Source of the DNA: Coniferiporia sulphurascens | Lineage: Eukaryota; Basidiomycota; Agaricomycetes; Hymenochaetales; Hymenochaetaceae | Length of the DNA stretch: 64,000 nt | Direction of reading: 5' to 3' | Assembly (NCBI GenBank): GCA_002794785.1 | Contig: NBBA01000019.1 | Span: 186,001-250,000, forward strand | In this document: in pieces, positions 10,245 to 22,317 of the stretch | Layout of the letters: every line of letters begins with the position of its first letter | Numbering within the stretch: position 1 is the stretch's first letter | Position numbers and translations under genes: made by a program | The notes under the pieces: generated by a model | What the model was told of the DNA's origin: nothing | Seen by the model: only the letters and a program-made list of their open reading frames with translations | Database searches by the model: none

Positions 10245-11910
10245 TCAACCGTCCCTCACCACCGACGCCGTCGCTGACCCAAGCCGATCCAGCCCCATCC
10301 CAACCACACCCGTCACCCGCTCCCCGCCGCGCTGCAGCGCCGCCAACCGCATCCACGACAGCGCAAACAACACAACTTCGCCGTACCTATAAAATAAAAT
10401 AAATAATAAAAATCAGATCCAAATTTCCATTTATCATACTACGCCCCAAGAGCGCACGCACGGGATAGCACCACCCCCACCCAACCTCCACATCTTCCAC
10501 GCACACAGCGCAGCCAGACGCGCGACGTACAGCGCCATCTCCGTACGTCGTTTCTCCGGCAGGACGAGTATCCACAGCGACGCGACCGAGCCGTTGATCA
10601 GCCATCTGGATTAATATTGGTGAGGTTTAGTAATTCGACTCGGCGGCGCGTACGCACCGAGTTCGTGGTAAAGCCCCCTTGGGAAGTAGACGCTGTAGAA
10701 CGCATGTAATCGCCCATGAGGTGTTGATACTGTCCGGTTCGCGCCAAGCTAATCAGATTCGTGCAGAGAGAAGAACGAAGAAGAATAGTGTACCTCCCAA
10801 CGACGAACGCCGTCCCCCGTACCGTCGATACCAACCAACTTTTAAGAACTTGCACCGGCATCCTGACTCACCATAAAAAATATAACCCAATCAGCCACGC
10901 CCACGCCCCTACCCAGTCCGAAACCCAAACGCACCTAACAAACGCCCCCCTCCTCTCCTTAGACAACACCACACCCAACGCGCCAAACGCACCAACCCAC
11001 CGCCCAGCCCGCAACGACTCGTGCACCCACGCGCGGGCATAGTTCTTCAAGCAGCTCGGCTCGTCAGGGTGGAGTCGTGCGCAGAGTGGGTTCTGATGGA
11101 GTCCGTGTCCGTGTTCGAGTCCGCGTTCGAGTTCGAGTTCGACCGGTGGCTCCTCTTTGTGCGTCGTGCTAGTGCCGGGGGACGTACACTCGGAGATGTT
11201 CGCGCGCAGCGAGGCGGTAGACGTCCCAGGCGGGACGTAGTACGTCGAGTGCTGTAAAAACGCGTATTCAAGAATTGAACGAACGAACGAACGAGCCCGC
11301 GTTGCGTACGCACCGACAGGATAACATCCTCGTACGACCTCTGGAACGCCTCGCTCTGGAACAGGAACGCCCACAGCAGCAGCGCGTTACCCACGACGTT
11401 CAGCGTCCACGTGGGGGGCAACAGACGCCTCCACATCGAGCTTCGACCGGAGTGGAAGAGAGCGGAGGACGCGCAGTATAGCGCGACTTGCACGCGCCAT
11501 GCGTGCGGGAGGAGGAGAAGTGCGGGGGACGCTAAGAGCTCTGCGATCCGGGAGGAGGAGGTATGCGCGAGGCGCTGGAGGAGGTAGGCGTACAGCGCGG
11601 GGAGGACGGTGGGGAAGAGGGCGAGTTTGATTGCTACGCCGTCTACCAACGGGTCTTTTGTTGGCCGCGGGGGCTTTTTCCTGGGGTAGTAATAAGTATC
11701 GGGAAGGAAGGAGGCGAGGAACACCGTGACGCACTGGACCTTCCGGACGAGTATCCTCGCTGCGCGGGCTGCTGCTACGAGCGCGAGTGCGGATGAGAAC
11801 GTCGTGAGCGCGCGCCGGCCCGGGCCTGGTGTTTGAGTCTTTGTGGCCCCTGCGTTTCTGTGCTCGATCATGTTAACCTTGACGACCGCGACCGCGAGAT
11901 GGCTTGCCAC
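10245..11910 (-). CDS. TMEM135-like multi-pass membrane protein, 446 aa
   Basis: Six exons: 11910-11314, 11251-10935, 10862-10794, 10729-10658, 10605-10462 and 10386-10245. Phases agree to give 446 residues. The sequence has many hydrophobic segments and motifs of the fungal TMEM135/peroxisomal membrane group: CLKNYARAW, SWLVSTVRGTAF, CVLQRLLPKG and NGSVASLWILV followed by EKRRTEMALYV. Animal TMEM135 proteins act in peroxisomes and mitochondrial dynamics; the fungal role is inferred only. A variable acidic/basic linker (residues about 215-260) separates the two halves. The gene is head to head with alpha/beta hydrolase 1, 369 bp apart. Assignment is from motif memory and moderately certain. 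Confidence 0.75.
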
Positions 11911-12279
11911 AAAGTCACGGTGCCGCCGGGTACAATTAATATTAATATTAATGCCTATATGCTTATCACGTGTAATTTGAAATCAGGTATGCTTCCCACG
12001 GGGGTCGCGCATTAGCTAATCATTGATCGGCGTCCAACTCGTCCAGCTCGTCGTCGTCGGCTTTTGTGTTGTAGGAACGACGACGGCGACGGCGGGAGGC
12101 GGGAATCGACTTGAGGGGAACGAAGGGGCGGAAGATCGGTTCTGCCCCCCGCATAGAAAGTCGATGGGAAAATAGCTCAGCCAGCCGGCGAACGGGGTTA
12201 CGGGGGTAATAAATGCACGACCCAACCCACGCTATCGACACCGTCCTCGTCCTCGTCCCCGTCCTCGTCGACGCTCACG

Positions 12280-13611
12280 ATGGCACTCGGCCTCAGCGTC
12301 CAAACGCAGCCCCTCAAAGGCATCTACGTCTCCTACTCCCTCCTCACTCTCTACCTCATCCGCGTGCCCCTCTGGTCGCTCCAAAACGCCCTCCCCGTCT
12401 GGCGCCCCCGCCGCTCATGGACCATCACGCGCTGCATCCGCGTCAACCTCGCACGGCACCTCAGCGCCCTCGCCGCGCGCGTCGGCGGACTCGGGCACAC
12501 GCCCTCGCACCGCGCGCTCGAGCTCGGCAAGGGCGTGCAGGGCGTGTACGTCGACCCTGTCCCGCCTGCGCTCGTCACGGGCGAGTTGAGGGAGTGGGCG
12601 GACGTAGCGTCCGTTGAGCCTGTGCGCATTCCCGGGTATTGGCAGAACGCGAGTGGGTCGGATGTCGGGATGGGCGCGAAGCCGGGGGAGGGCGAGAAGG
12701 TGTTGTATCACTTCCATGGAGGAGGATACGTCGCGCTCTCCGCGCACCCCTCCGCATCGACGTCTTCCATCCCCCGTGTCCTTCTCTCCGCCGCCTCGGC
12801 TACAGACCTAGTACTCCGCCGCGCGTTCGCAATCGAGTACCGCCTCGCCGCCCCCGACGCCAACCCGTTCCCCGCGCAGCTCCTCGACGCGCTCGCAGGG
12901 TACATCTACCTCGTCCACACCGTCGGCTTCTCCCCCTCCCAGATCATCCTCGTCGGCGACTCGGCAGGCGCGAACCTCGCACTCGCGCTCACGCGCTACC
13001 TCATCTCCCACTCTCAGTCCACAAAGACGGGGACAGAAACAGAGCCAGAGACGGATCTATCCCTCCCCTCCGCACCGGGCGCACTAGTCCTCCTCTCCCC
13101 CTGGGCCGACCTCGGCGCCACACACGTCCTCCCAAACTCAAGCTACACAGCCAACGCCCAGTCGGACTTCATCCCCGCTCCCCCTGCACCCTCCACAGGC
13201 CTCCTCGACCCCTCAGCCGCCCTCTTCATCGCCCCGCACGGCCGCGCGTTCCTCGATAACGTCTACGTCTCGCCCGCCAGTCTTAACCTCAAGTCCACCG
13301 TCGCCGAAACCGGGACTCAAACCGAAGGCGGGGGCGAAACCGCGGGCGAGGGCGAGGGCGAGGAAACAAGCTTCGCCCACTTCCCACGCACCTTCATCTC
13401 GTTCGGCACCGCCGAGACGCTCGTCGACTCGATCCACACGCTCGTCGAGCGCATGCGCGCGGACCGCAACATCGGTATCGGCGAGGGCAGGGAGAGAGTG
13501 AAGGTGCGGAAGGAGCACGATGCGATACATGATTTTGTCAGTTTTGAGTGGTTTGTGCCCGAGAGGGAGGAGGCGGCGCGGGCGATTGTTGAGTGGCTTA
13601 AGGGTGCGTGA
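12280..13611 (+). CDS. Alpha/beta hydrolase 1 (HSL-type esterase), 443 aa, no intron
   Basis: A single ORF. An N-terminal hydrophobic segment (residues about 17-37) could anchor it in a membrane. The HGGGY oxyanion motif is at 146-150 and the nucleophile motif GDSAG at 226-230 (Ser228). The likely catalytic His is in EHDAIHDF near the end, with an Asp in ETLVDSI before it. These are hallmarks of the hormone-sensitive lipase/Abhydrolase_3 group, which hydrolyses ester or lactone bonds. Two low-complexity Thr/Glu/Gly inserts (near 245-260 and 345-365) distinguish it from its paralogue at 17863. The lack of introns is odd among its intron-rich neighbours. Substrate unknown. Confidence 0.88.
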   Translation: MALGLSVQTQPLKGIYVSYSLLTLYLIRVPLWSLQNALPVWRPRRSWTITRCIRVNLARHLSALAARVGGLGHTPSHRALELGKGVQGVYVDPVPPALVTGELREWADVASVEPVRIPGYWQNASGSDVGMGAKPGEGEKVLYHFHGGGYVALSAHPSASTSSIPRVLLSAASATDLVLRRAFAIEYRLAAPDANPFPAQLLDALAGYIYLVHTVGFSPSQIILVGDSAGANLALALTRYLISHSQSTKTGTETEPETDLSLPSAPGALVLLSPWADLGATHVLPNSSYTANAQSDFIPAPPAPSTGLLDPSAALFIAPHGRAFLDNVYVSPASLNLKSTVAETGTQTEGGGETAGEGEGEETSFAHFPRTFISFGTAETLVDSIHTLVERMRADRNIGIGEGRERVKVRKEHDAIHDFVSFEWFVPEREEAARAIVEWLKGA

Positions 13612-14502
13612 GGCGTGAGGGTGTGAGGGTGTGGATGGAGGGAACACTTTTTTGCTTTGTTTGAGTTTGAGTTTGATCTAGTGTGTTTTGGTTTTACTTT
13701 CGACTTTTGGGAGACTGGGGTGGATTGGATTGGATTGGATTGGATCTGGGGTTCGTCGTATGCGTGTGTACAGCGTACGTACGACGAATTGTGGAATATT
13801 AACTTATTGCGTCGCGTCCCTCAGCCTACTCCCGACTCGTTCTAAATTCCACACGACGGTAATCCCGTGTACCGTATACCGTATACCGTAACACACTGAA
13901 AAACAAAAAGAGAGAAAAAAGGAAGATCCAGCCGAGTCCCTGGATACTGTATACACGTACTGTACTGTATATATTCAATATTCATTCCGATTACCGATTA
14001 CCGATTACTGAGGACAATGACAATGATATTTGAGTGCATAGAGATAGAGTATATGGAAGAGACACCGTGACATGAACACACGAACATTCGAAAGAGAGAG
14101 AGAAATTGCGAGGGATACTGGTACAATGAATGATACAATGACAAATGAAGAGTGGGACATGTTGGTATTGATTGTTATTGGTGTTGATACTGGGTCTGGT
14201 ACCGCTTCATCCGAGTCCGGGTCCGAGTCCGAATCCGAGTTTGAGGTTGATAGAGTACGAAGGAGCTCTGCCATGACGTGTTTTTCGTGAAGTGGAGGTG
14301 GAGGAGGAAGGGGCGAGTCGTGAATCGAGTCGGGTCGAGTTGAGTCTCCTCGCGTGTCGTCCGACGACGGCAACGAAAGCGGGAGGAAACGAGGTGTGAT
14401 GAGGGAAAGGGAAAGGAACGGAAGAGAGGGGGGGAGGTATCGCAGAACCACAACATCGCAAAAGAAGGGAGAAATAAATCCGAAAACCCACGACACATCC
14501 CC
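13612..14502. repeat. Convergent intergenic region with short tandem repeats
   Basis: Lies between two 3' ends (hydrolase 1 and CDC6). It holds (TGGAT)5 at 13721-13745, three ACCGTAT units at about 13871-13890, three ATTACCG-type units at about 13986-14008, and a GAGTCC/GGGTCC hexamer run at about 14211-14242. No gene is supported; the long open frame on the minus strand merely reads the repeats. Confidence 0.7.
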
Positions 14503-16953
14503 TCAATCCTCCATCGCCTCGTCGAACCCAAGCACGCCGTCCACCCCTCCACCACCCGCGCTCGCGTTCCGCACCTTCGCCTCGCGCCTGATCCGCCCTA
14601 TCTCGTGTGCCCAAATCGAGCGCACACCGTCTTCCAACACGTCCCCTTCCTTCTCCCTCTCCTTTTCTTTCTCCGCACCCAGACCCAGACCCGACGCGGG
14701 GCCCACATCAACCCCGAGCCCAAGCCCGCGCGCAACCTCCGCCTCACGCACATGCGCCTGGAGCCCCACCACCGGGCTGCCCTTCCTCCCCGCACCAGCA
14801 CCAGCACCAGCAGACGACGCAGTCCTCTTCATCGCCCTTCCCGCACCCCCACCAAGCGCAACGAGCCCCGTCGTCTCCAGCACGCCGAGCAGATCTGTAA
14901 AGTCCGGCCGGGCGACGGGCGCGAACGTGTCTGTCGCGCTGAGGAGCGTGGTGTAGAACGTGTGGAGCTGCATAGTGTCGACACCGGACGCACTACATGC
15001 GTCGGGCACCGAGCCCGAGCCCGAGTTGGAGTTGTTGGAGGTAGTACGTTTTACTCTACCAGGGGACCGTTTCGTCGGGGACGTCGGCGCTTTACCCGAC
15101 GACAACGCCGACGACGAGGAAGCAGACAGGGATAAACCCGCGGCGACACGTTTCGAAGCGAGGAGTAGTGCGAGGAGCGCGAGGCGGGCTTGGAGGCCGA
15201 GGTTACGGACTTTGGTTGCTGTCTCGCTGTTACCTGCCGATGTGGACGTAGCTGTCAACGATGAGGATGATGATGATGACGCCGAGCTGGACTTAGATTT
15301 CGACGGTGTTGACGGGGTGTAGAGCTTCAGCGCCGAGAGGACGTGCGCGGGCGACACGCTTGCAGACTTCGACGGCGCGTCGGAAAGCTGGGCCGGTGCT
15401 TCGACCGACGAAGGCGAAGATGAAGACGAGGCGGCGGCAGAGACAGAGACAGGAACAGCCAAGTCGATAGCACCCCTCAGCACCTCAAACAGCACACGCA
15501 CATCCCCCGTAAGCGCCGCGACCTTCTTCGTAAGCAGCATCAGCGCAGCCGGGGGCAGCAGCACACGCAGCTCGTCCTGCGGGAGGCTCTCGAAGCGTTT
15601 ATGCAGGATCGCGAGCAGTTGCGGGGCGGTGTACGGCGCAAAGTGGATGGTTTTCACTTTCATTGTGTTTGCGTTTCGCGTCCGTGAGCGGGTTGGGGTG
15701 CTCGGCGCGGATGGCTCGGTTACGGTATCTGACGAGGGCGAGAGTGGGACGAGTGAGGATGCGGAGGTGAGTGTATGCGTGTTGGCTATGCCCATGATAC
15801 GGATAGTATCCGGATAAGAGGCAGCCAGCGCGAAGAGCGGTTGCAGCGCATTCGGGGAGCCATTAGAGATATTGTCAAGCTCGTCGAGGATGAGAATGCT
15901 GCGGAACGAAGACAGATGGCTGTGTCAGCGCCATTGTTAGATATAGACATCGGTACTGGATTTACCATTGCAGATCACGCTGTTTCTCAAGTATCGCGCT
16001 GACCTCATCCCTCCCGCTCAGCTTCTTGCCCGCACCGCGTTTCCCTGCTCTGCCCCTCGGCGCAACAGCACTCGACAGCTCCTCTGCGAGTCTCTGCCAC
16101 AGCGCGTCGAGGCCCGTGATGGCCATACAGTTAAGGAACACGACACGGACGGCGTCACCGAGGTAAGCAGACGTGACGATGGCGTTGACGAGCGCAGTCT
16201 TGCCTGTTCCCGGTGCACCGGAGATGTACAGCACCGACTCGGACATGTCGGCGTCGGCGTCGAAGCTGTGCAGGAAAGACTCGATGATCATACGCTCTGC
16301 TTCGCGCCCGTCTGTGCTCATGGTGTTGCCAGCGTTGGACGTTGCGCGCAGGAGGGCGCGAACGCGCTGGGGGAGTGGGACAGTGAAGGGAGGTGTGGAC
16401 GGCGGCGTGGCGAGGCTGAGTCCGAGGCGGCCAAGAGCATGGGAGGGTGTCTGGGATATGGAGGGCCGGGTCGAGTGCCTGCGCAAACCTGGAAACAAGA
16501 TCAGTTAGTAACCTGACGCGAAAGCGCGGAGATGTGGCTGAGAGGGCCATTTTTTTCGCACGGGCCGGCATCCCCATCCTCGTCATCCCCGACGAAAACT
16601 CCCAGAATAAAGAGAGGCGACAAATCATACGTACTGGATTGCGAGAAAGTCGAAATGGTAGTGACGTCCGAGCTGACGCTGGACCGCCTCCTATGGCGGG
16701 ACACGGCCAGCGAGTCGAGCACAAGGTCCCGCAGCGGCGGGATATTCTCCTTATTCGCGCGACTGTCGTCCTCTTCAAGACCCGTGCGTGCGCGCTTCAG
16801 CTTGGGCGTCGCATCAGGCGTAAGCAGAGCCGCAGACGACCTATTCGACACGACCGACGATGCGCGCGACAGCGACGCCGTGCGCTTACCGAGCACGGAC
16901 GCGGAGCACGTCTGCGAGCGGGTAAGCGGACGAGTGGGCGAAGAAGTAGACAT
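14503..16953 (-). CDS. CDC6: Cdc6-type replication licensing ATPase, 745 aa
   Basis: Three exons: 16953-16635, 16488-15966 and 15898-14503. The Ser/Arg-rich N-terminus (with ANKENIPPL) resembles the regulated tail of Cdc6 proteins. Walker A is GAPGTGKT (197-204), Walker B is LILDELDN (about 284-290), followed by NGSPNALQPLFALAA and sensor 1-like GIANTHT. The C-terminal part carries the winged-helix region, but it is stretched by long Ser-, Ala- and Gly-rich inserts, making the protein larger than a typical Cdc6. Cdc6 loads MCM helicase onto ORC-bound origins. An alternative in-frame ATG lies at 17085; I chose 16953. Orc1 is less likely because no BAH domain is present. Head to head with hydrolase 2. 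Confidence 0.88.
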
Positions 16954-17862
16954 GGATGGATGAGGATATCGTCGTCGTTGTGGACGGATGGAATGTGAGA
17001 GGAGACACGGTCGTCGACGGTCGAGGATTACGCCTGATTTTGATTTTTTATTCTGGGCGGGTCGAGCGTGAGAAAGTAACCACACGCCATGTGACGGTGA
17101 TTAACGACGCGTCGCGACGCGCTAGCACGTGACCCCGTCCTGGCTGTATGCGTGGTAGGCTATCCCGACTGCGTTAGACCTTCAAGTCCAAGCTTGCGGA
17201 CACAACGCATATTTAATAGTGAGGGAGTTAAAGCGGGAACACCAGGTTGAGATACACTATTACCACTCTTCTCGTGCCCTTTTGCAATGTCACGATAATT
17301 GCTTTCTTCCGGATCCTCTCTAGCAATATTCAAGAAACGAGACTCGTGTTGCTAAAGTTCGACACACATCCACGCAGCCTCATGGCCCAGCGGAAGCCCG
17401 TCCCTCTTCCCGGATTTTGCCGTGTTTACGTATTATCGTGCCCAGCGGGGGAAGAACCGTTCCTGATCAATTTCGCGGATGTATTTCAAGAACGAAGTCT
17501 TCCCTGTTTGTTCACACCAATCAGTCCAGGTCCGCACCCGTGCGAGGACACCGGCCAACTTCTCTCTTGTCTCCGGATTGAAGGAAAGCACGCACGAAGT
17601 GCACGAGTATATGCAATACTAACCGATACGCGGCCGCTCAATACTTGAGGAGAGATGGTTGCCGTCTAACAGCTCAATCGTGTGACACGAAAGGTGACAA
17701 TATCACATGCACGCCCGATCGTGACCGTGATAACCACTCTATTAGCCGGTGTACGCGCTTCAATTCGAATTCCATGATGGCCAGTCGCGCATATATACCC
17801 AGGCTCAGGCTCAAGGTCCCCCCGCCTTCTGCGTCGTCGCCGCGCACCCTCCTCTGCCCGCC
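16954..17862. promoter_or_regulatory. Shared upstream region of CDC6 and hydrolase 2
   Basis: A 909-bp divergent spacer. It contains a TATATA box at 17792-17797, 66 bp before the hydrolase 2 start. An open frame at 17247-17648 has no family resemblance and was not accepted. ACGCGT-like and GACGCG words near 17101-17120 could be cell-cycle boxes for CDC6; this is inference only. Confidence 0.35.
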
Positions 17863-19128
17863 ATGGTCCTCAAGCGTCTCTCGAATGGCCTCCAGCGGGT
17901 CTACACCGCCCTGCTCTTTGGCTCGCTCCTCATCCGCTTACCCTGGTGGACGCTGCTCAACCTCTTCCCGGCCCAGCGCCCGAGAAGGTCTTGGTCCATC
18001 TTTAGATGCCTCTTCGTCAATGTTATACGCTTCCTCTTCGTGTCTATCGGCCGCAGGTGAGTCTCTACCGTCATACCTACTAACCGATCTTGACGAAAAG
18101 AAACCAGTCGTATGAAGCTCGTCCGCCCCACACCTACGCACACGGCTCTCCGCCCCGGCAAGCGCGTACACGGCGTCTACATCGACGGCGTCCCCGAGCT
18201 CATCACAGGACAACTAAAAGACTGGGCCTCCCAAGCCAGCGTCGAGACCGTCCGACTCCCAGGCTACTGGATGTACAAACCCGGCTCCCCACAAACACCC
18301 ACGGACCAAAAACCCAACCCGCGCGAAAAAGTTATCTATTTCCTACACGGGGGCGCCTACGTACACCTCTCTGCGCATCCACACCAGGTAACGTCTAATA
18401 TCCCGCGTGCGATACTACGTACGTGCCCCGCCGCGACGCGTAGCTTCGCCATCGAGTATCGGCTCAGCTCGGTCCCGCCTGAGCCTCCGGCGGGTGCGTT
18501 CCCCACTGCGCTCATCGACGCACTCGCGGGGTACGCGTACCTCGTCGGCCCAGCGGGGTACTCACCCGCACAAGTCATCCTCGTCGGCGACTCCGCAGGC
18601 GGGAACCTCGCGCTCGCGCTCACACGCTATCTAGTCGAATACACCGGGGCAGTCCCGGGTCTCCCACCTGCACCAGGCGCACTTGTGCTCCTCTCCCCCT
18701 GGGCGGACATGAGCGGCTCGCACTACGCTCCTGGTTCGTCCGCATTCACGAACAGTCGCTCGGACTACATCGCAGGGATAATGCGCGAGCGCGGGGCGTA
18801 CTTCGTCGACGCTCCTCCCTCCTTCGTCGCGCCCTTCGGCTCCGACTTTGTGCGCGCGACGCCGTACGTCTCGCCCGCGTGCGCCACGCTGGGAGACGTG
18901 AGCTTCTCGGGGTTCCCGCGCACGTTCGTCACGGCGGGCGACGCGGAGGTGCTGCTTGACCAGATCCGTGAGCTGCAGAGCCGGATGAAAGCGAGTATGG
19001 GAGCGGAGAAGGTGGTTTATTACGAAGCGCGCGATGCGTTTCATGATTATTTGTGTTTTGGGAAGGCGGCGGAGCCTGAGAGTGGGGAGACGTTGAAGGC
19101 GATTGCGGAGTTTGTGGAGGCGTTGTAG
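17863..19128 (+). CDS. Alpha/beta hydrolase 2 (HSL-type), 404 aa
   Basis: Two exons: 17863-18056 and 18108-19128. It is clearly paralogous to the hydrolase at 12280: the shared words are LIR.P.W.LLN, PRRSW, HGG.Y, FAIEYRL, LVGDSAG and LALALTRYL. It keeps the nucleophile motif GDSAG and a terminal His context (ARDAFHDY). The oxyanion motif is HGGAY, and the low-complexity inserts of paralogue 1 are missing. The N-terminal hydrophobic stretch suggests membrane association. An upstream in-frame ATG at 17749 lies before the TATA box, so 17863 is preferred. The two paralogues flank CDC6 on the same strand. Substrate unknown. Confidence 0.88.
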
Positions 19129-22100
19129 TGTCGGCGAAGTACTGTACGTACATGTATTTTGGGGCTGTGGGAGGCGGCGCTTGATTTTGATTTTGGTTCA
19201 AGTTTATTGTGCTTGTTTGTCTCTGTATTTGTATTTGTTCCTTTTTCGTGTATTCAATACGAATGAGCCGCGTTGGAAGAGGGTGGAGTCCGGATACAGT
19301 ACGAGTACGAGTACGGGTAGAGTGTAGAAGAGAAGTCTACAGCGATGATCAATATTGTTCTTGCACCGGTACTGCTAGTAGTACTTTCGCCGCCTTCATC
19401 ACTCCATCACTCCATCATAGTGCAGGTTAGTAGGTTTCATAAGAGAGGGTCATACTACCAGTAGTACTACACGTAGTACGGTCTGATTCCGGTTCCACTC
19501 TTCTAACTCAGAAGAGTGGAAATACCAGGCGTGTACTAAGTGCCAGTGTTATGGTCCGGTTCGGAGTCGGACAAACACAAAACACAAAACACAAAACTGC
19601 AGCTGCCAGTACTATGTAGTGGTATTAATATTACAATGATTGGTAGCACTACTGTAGCACTATCCACCAACCCAACCCAACCCAACCGGATCTGAATCTA
19701 AAATCGTTTGCGAATTCAAATACGAAGGGGGTCCAGATCTAGACCTGACTGCCGTCCACCGAGCGTCGTTCGCCGTAATACAGTAGCATCATCATCATCA
19801 TCGTCATCAAAACACTGGCATCAGCATCTGGTACTGGTGGTACTGCGGCGCTGCAGCGCCGGCATCACTACAGTAGTAAGTACAGGCGGCACTGCATAAT
19901 GTATTACTCTTCGCAAGTTCTACAGCGCCCGCGCCCGGGGCGATACGATCCTCCGAGTAGCAGCGAAGCCGAATGCCGAATGCGTCACAGTTGGGCTGAT
20001 CCACGACCCCAAGGGCACGTTCAAACTTCAAGGTCCAAGCGGCTTCTCAACGTCCAAGTCGTGGCTATATACAGGTATACAGGTATGTGCTAAGTTTGGA
20101 GATGTGTGACTGGCCCGGAGGTAGGGTCCGCCGCGGCGGGGAAGGAGCCTGAGGGGGGAAGCCCGGCCCGGGGCCGCGGCGATCTTTTTTTTTGTGGCTC
20201 GCGATCGGGCGCTGCATGCTACGACTTGAACTGGCCCCGCAGTGCGGGTACATTAATATTTCGCGTGCAAAAGGGCTGGCTGTAAGGGAGGGAAAACTTG
20301 GAGGAGAGCACATACCCGAGGGCCGGTACGGTAATACGGTAATACGGCATGACAGTATGACAGTGTGGTGACGCTGACAATACAATCCGATTCCCGACCC
20401 GGTTTCAATTTGCAAAAGCAAGAAAGGAGAAAGGGAAAAAGGAAAAAAGGAAAAAGGAAAGAGACGACTCGGAGGGGCAGACTTGAAGTACGCCTTCGAC
20501 TCCGACTCCGACTCCGACTCCGAGGCAGGCACTTTTCCAACCTCAGCTCGGCCCGATCCGGTATACTGTTGCCTTGAACCCCAGCGCATGCACAGGTATA
20601 GTAGTACTGCATGTAGTATTGTATCCTGTATCCGTACGCGAATATTAATGTCCAGCTCGAACTCGGCTCAGTACTGTGACGGCGGGTGGAAGGAGGATCA
20701 GGGTCCGCTTTTTCTTTTTTCTTTCACTGTAATGTACATGTACAGGCAGGTAACATGTCCTGGGTTCAGTTCGAGTTCCCGTTGATATTAAGATTGCCCG
20801 AACGCCTGCTTGCCGCCCGAGTCCCGAGTCCCGAGCCCTGATCCGAGGTGAGTTCAGTTTGATGAGGCTGCGAGTCAGGTTCAGGTTACGGTTCAGGTTC
20901 AGTCCCGGCCCATTCAAGTTACGCTACGATTCGATTCAGTTTTAGCCCGGTTCGGTTCGGTTCAGCGCATACGGACTTGACTTGGATCCCCGGCTCGACT
21001 CAGTCTGGCAGTGGTGGAAGTAGTGCAGTGGTACAGTGGTGCAGTTAGTGCAGTGTGCAGAATCCAGTGGTACAGGAATATGTATATAAATTTCAGAGAG
21101 CCAGGGCCGACTCAAACATACCGGGAAGAGAAGTACGGCCGAAAAAAAAAATGAGTAGACAGGAAATTGTAAAACCCCTTTTCGGACACGAAAACGGGAG
21201 AAACGGCAAGCGGCAACTTGAAGCCGGTACATGGTGCTCGGGTCGGCCACCGGCGTATCAGTGGTGCAACCGCACACTTCACTTGCACACCGAGTTCAAG
21301 AGCGCCAGGAAAGAATTTAATTTGACCAGGCTGCGTGGTGATGTGGTTGACGATATGCTCGCAAGGATGAATATTTTAATCTCAATCTTTATTTGCTGCT
21401 TTTCTTTTCTTTTCTTTCCACGGGCTCCGGACCCGGACCCGGGCCAGAGCCAGCTCTTTGCCGGTCCCATCTGTCCACCCCGGTTCGGCCGGTTCATCTT
21501 GGTTCAATTCCGTTAGGTTTTAAATAGTCCCTCCCGTTCGTCTCATCCACATTGACGGGGACAGGGACAAGGGTGGGGACGCGGGCGGGACAATTTGAAG
21601 ATGTGGGCCTACAAAGAGGCCCAACGTTGTCCCTTTAAGCCGAAAGCCATATCTGATCCCGAGTCAAAGCAAAGTGGCCCGGACCACTGCAGACGTAGTA
21701 AAACGCGTCGCACCCCGAGGTCCAATTGCTAAATTTACCTATTTCTTTCTTTCTTGTTTCTTTTTTTTCTACGGTCGTTTCGCCAGAGCTTCCGGTTTCG
21801 TTCGTTCGTCCAGACCCAAAAATCAATTTAGGGACGGGAGAACTTGAAGACGAGGACAGAGGGGCTACAAGGCGGCCTAAAGCTGTCCCTCTCGCCGCCT
21901 CCTGATTAACAGTAACAGTCGGCGAGCCGCCGAGCTTTCGCCTGTAGTAAGGCTGTTCAGCCTAAGAATGTGCCGACCCGGGAGTTCCTGAAAGGGAAGC
22001 GGACGACCTAGGCCTCGGACGAAAGCGGACGCGTACCGGGAGGTGCAGTATAACTATACGAGTACACCCCAAAAGCAGTAATCTACACTCGTTCAGATCC

Positions 22101-22317
22101 TGCATATGGAATGACGCGGCCCGCGAGCGCGGCAAGTCGAGTTCGGGCCACCCCTTGAGTTCATAAACCGAACTTCCCTGCAATTGCCAACTGCCAACAA
22201 AGTCTTTACCCGTTCCCCTCCTTTACGCACGCACGCACACACACATAACGCAACGCACGTTACACTTCTCCACTTCTTACTCCTTTCTGCAACGCCCGTC
22301 GCACATCGCCCACCAGG
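19129..22317. other. 3.2-kb gene-free region with simple repeats
   Basis: No ORF here has a domain, good codon pattern or family likeness. The sequence is rich in short repeats: CCAACCCAAC near 19671, GACTCCGACTCC near 20500, and GGTTCAGGTTC-type words near 20880-20960. The rest is low-complexity promoter-like DNA. An unrecognised non-coding RNA cannot be excluded. Confidence 0.6.

Noticed and set aside
13721..14242. Short tandem repeats considered as a CRISPR-like array
   Set aside because: Units are 5-7 bp with no unique spacers; simple satellites in a eukaryote.
14354..15322. Plus-strand open frames opposite CDC6
   Set aside because: Antisense reading of Ser/Gly-rich Cdc6 inserts, giving low-complexity sequence only.
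17247..17648. 133-codon open frame upstream of hydrolase 2
   Set aside because: No domain or family likeness, lies in the divergent promoter, and codon texture is poor compared with neighbours.
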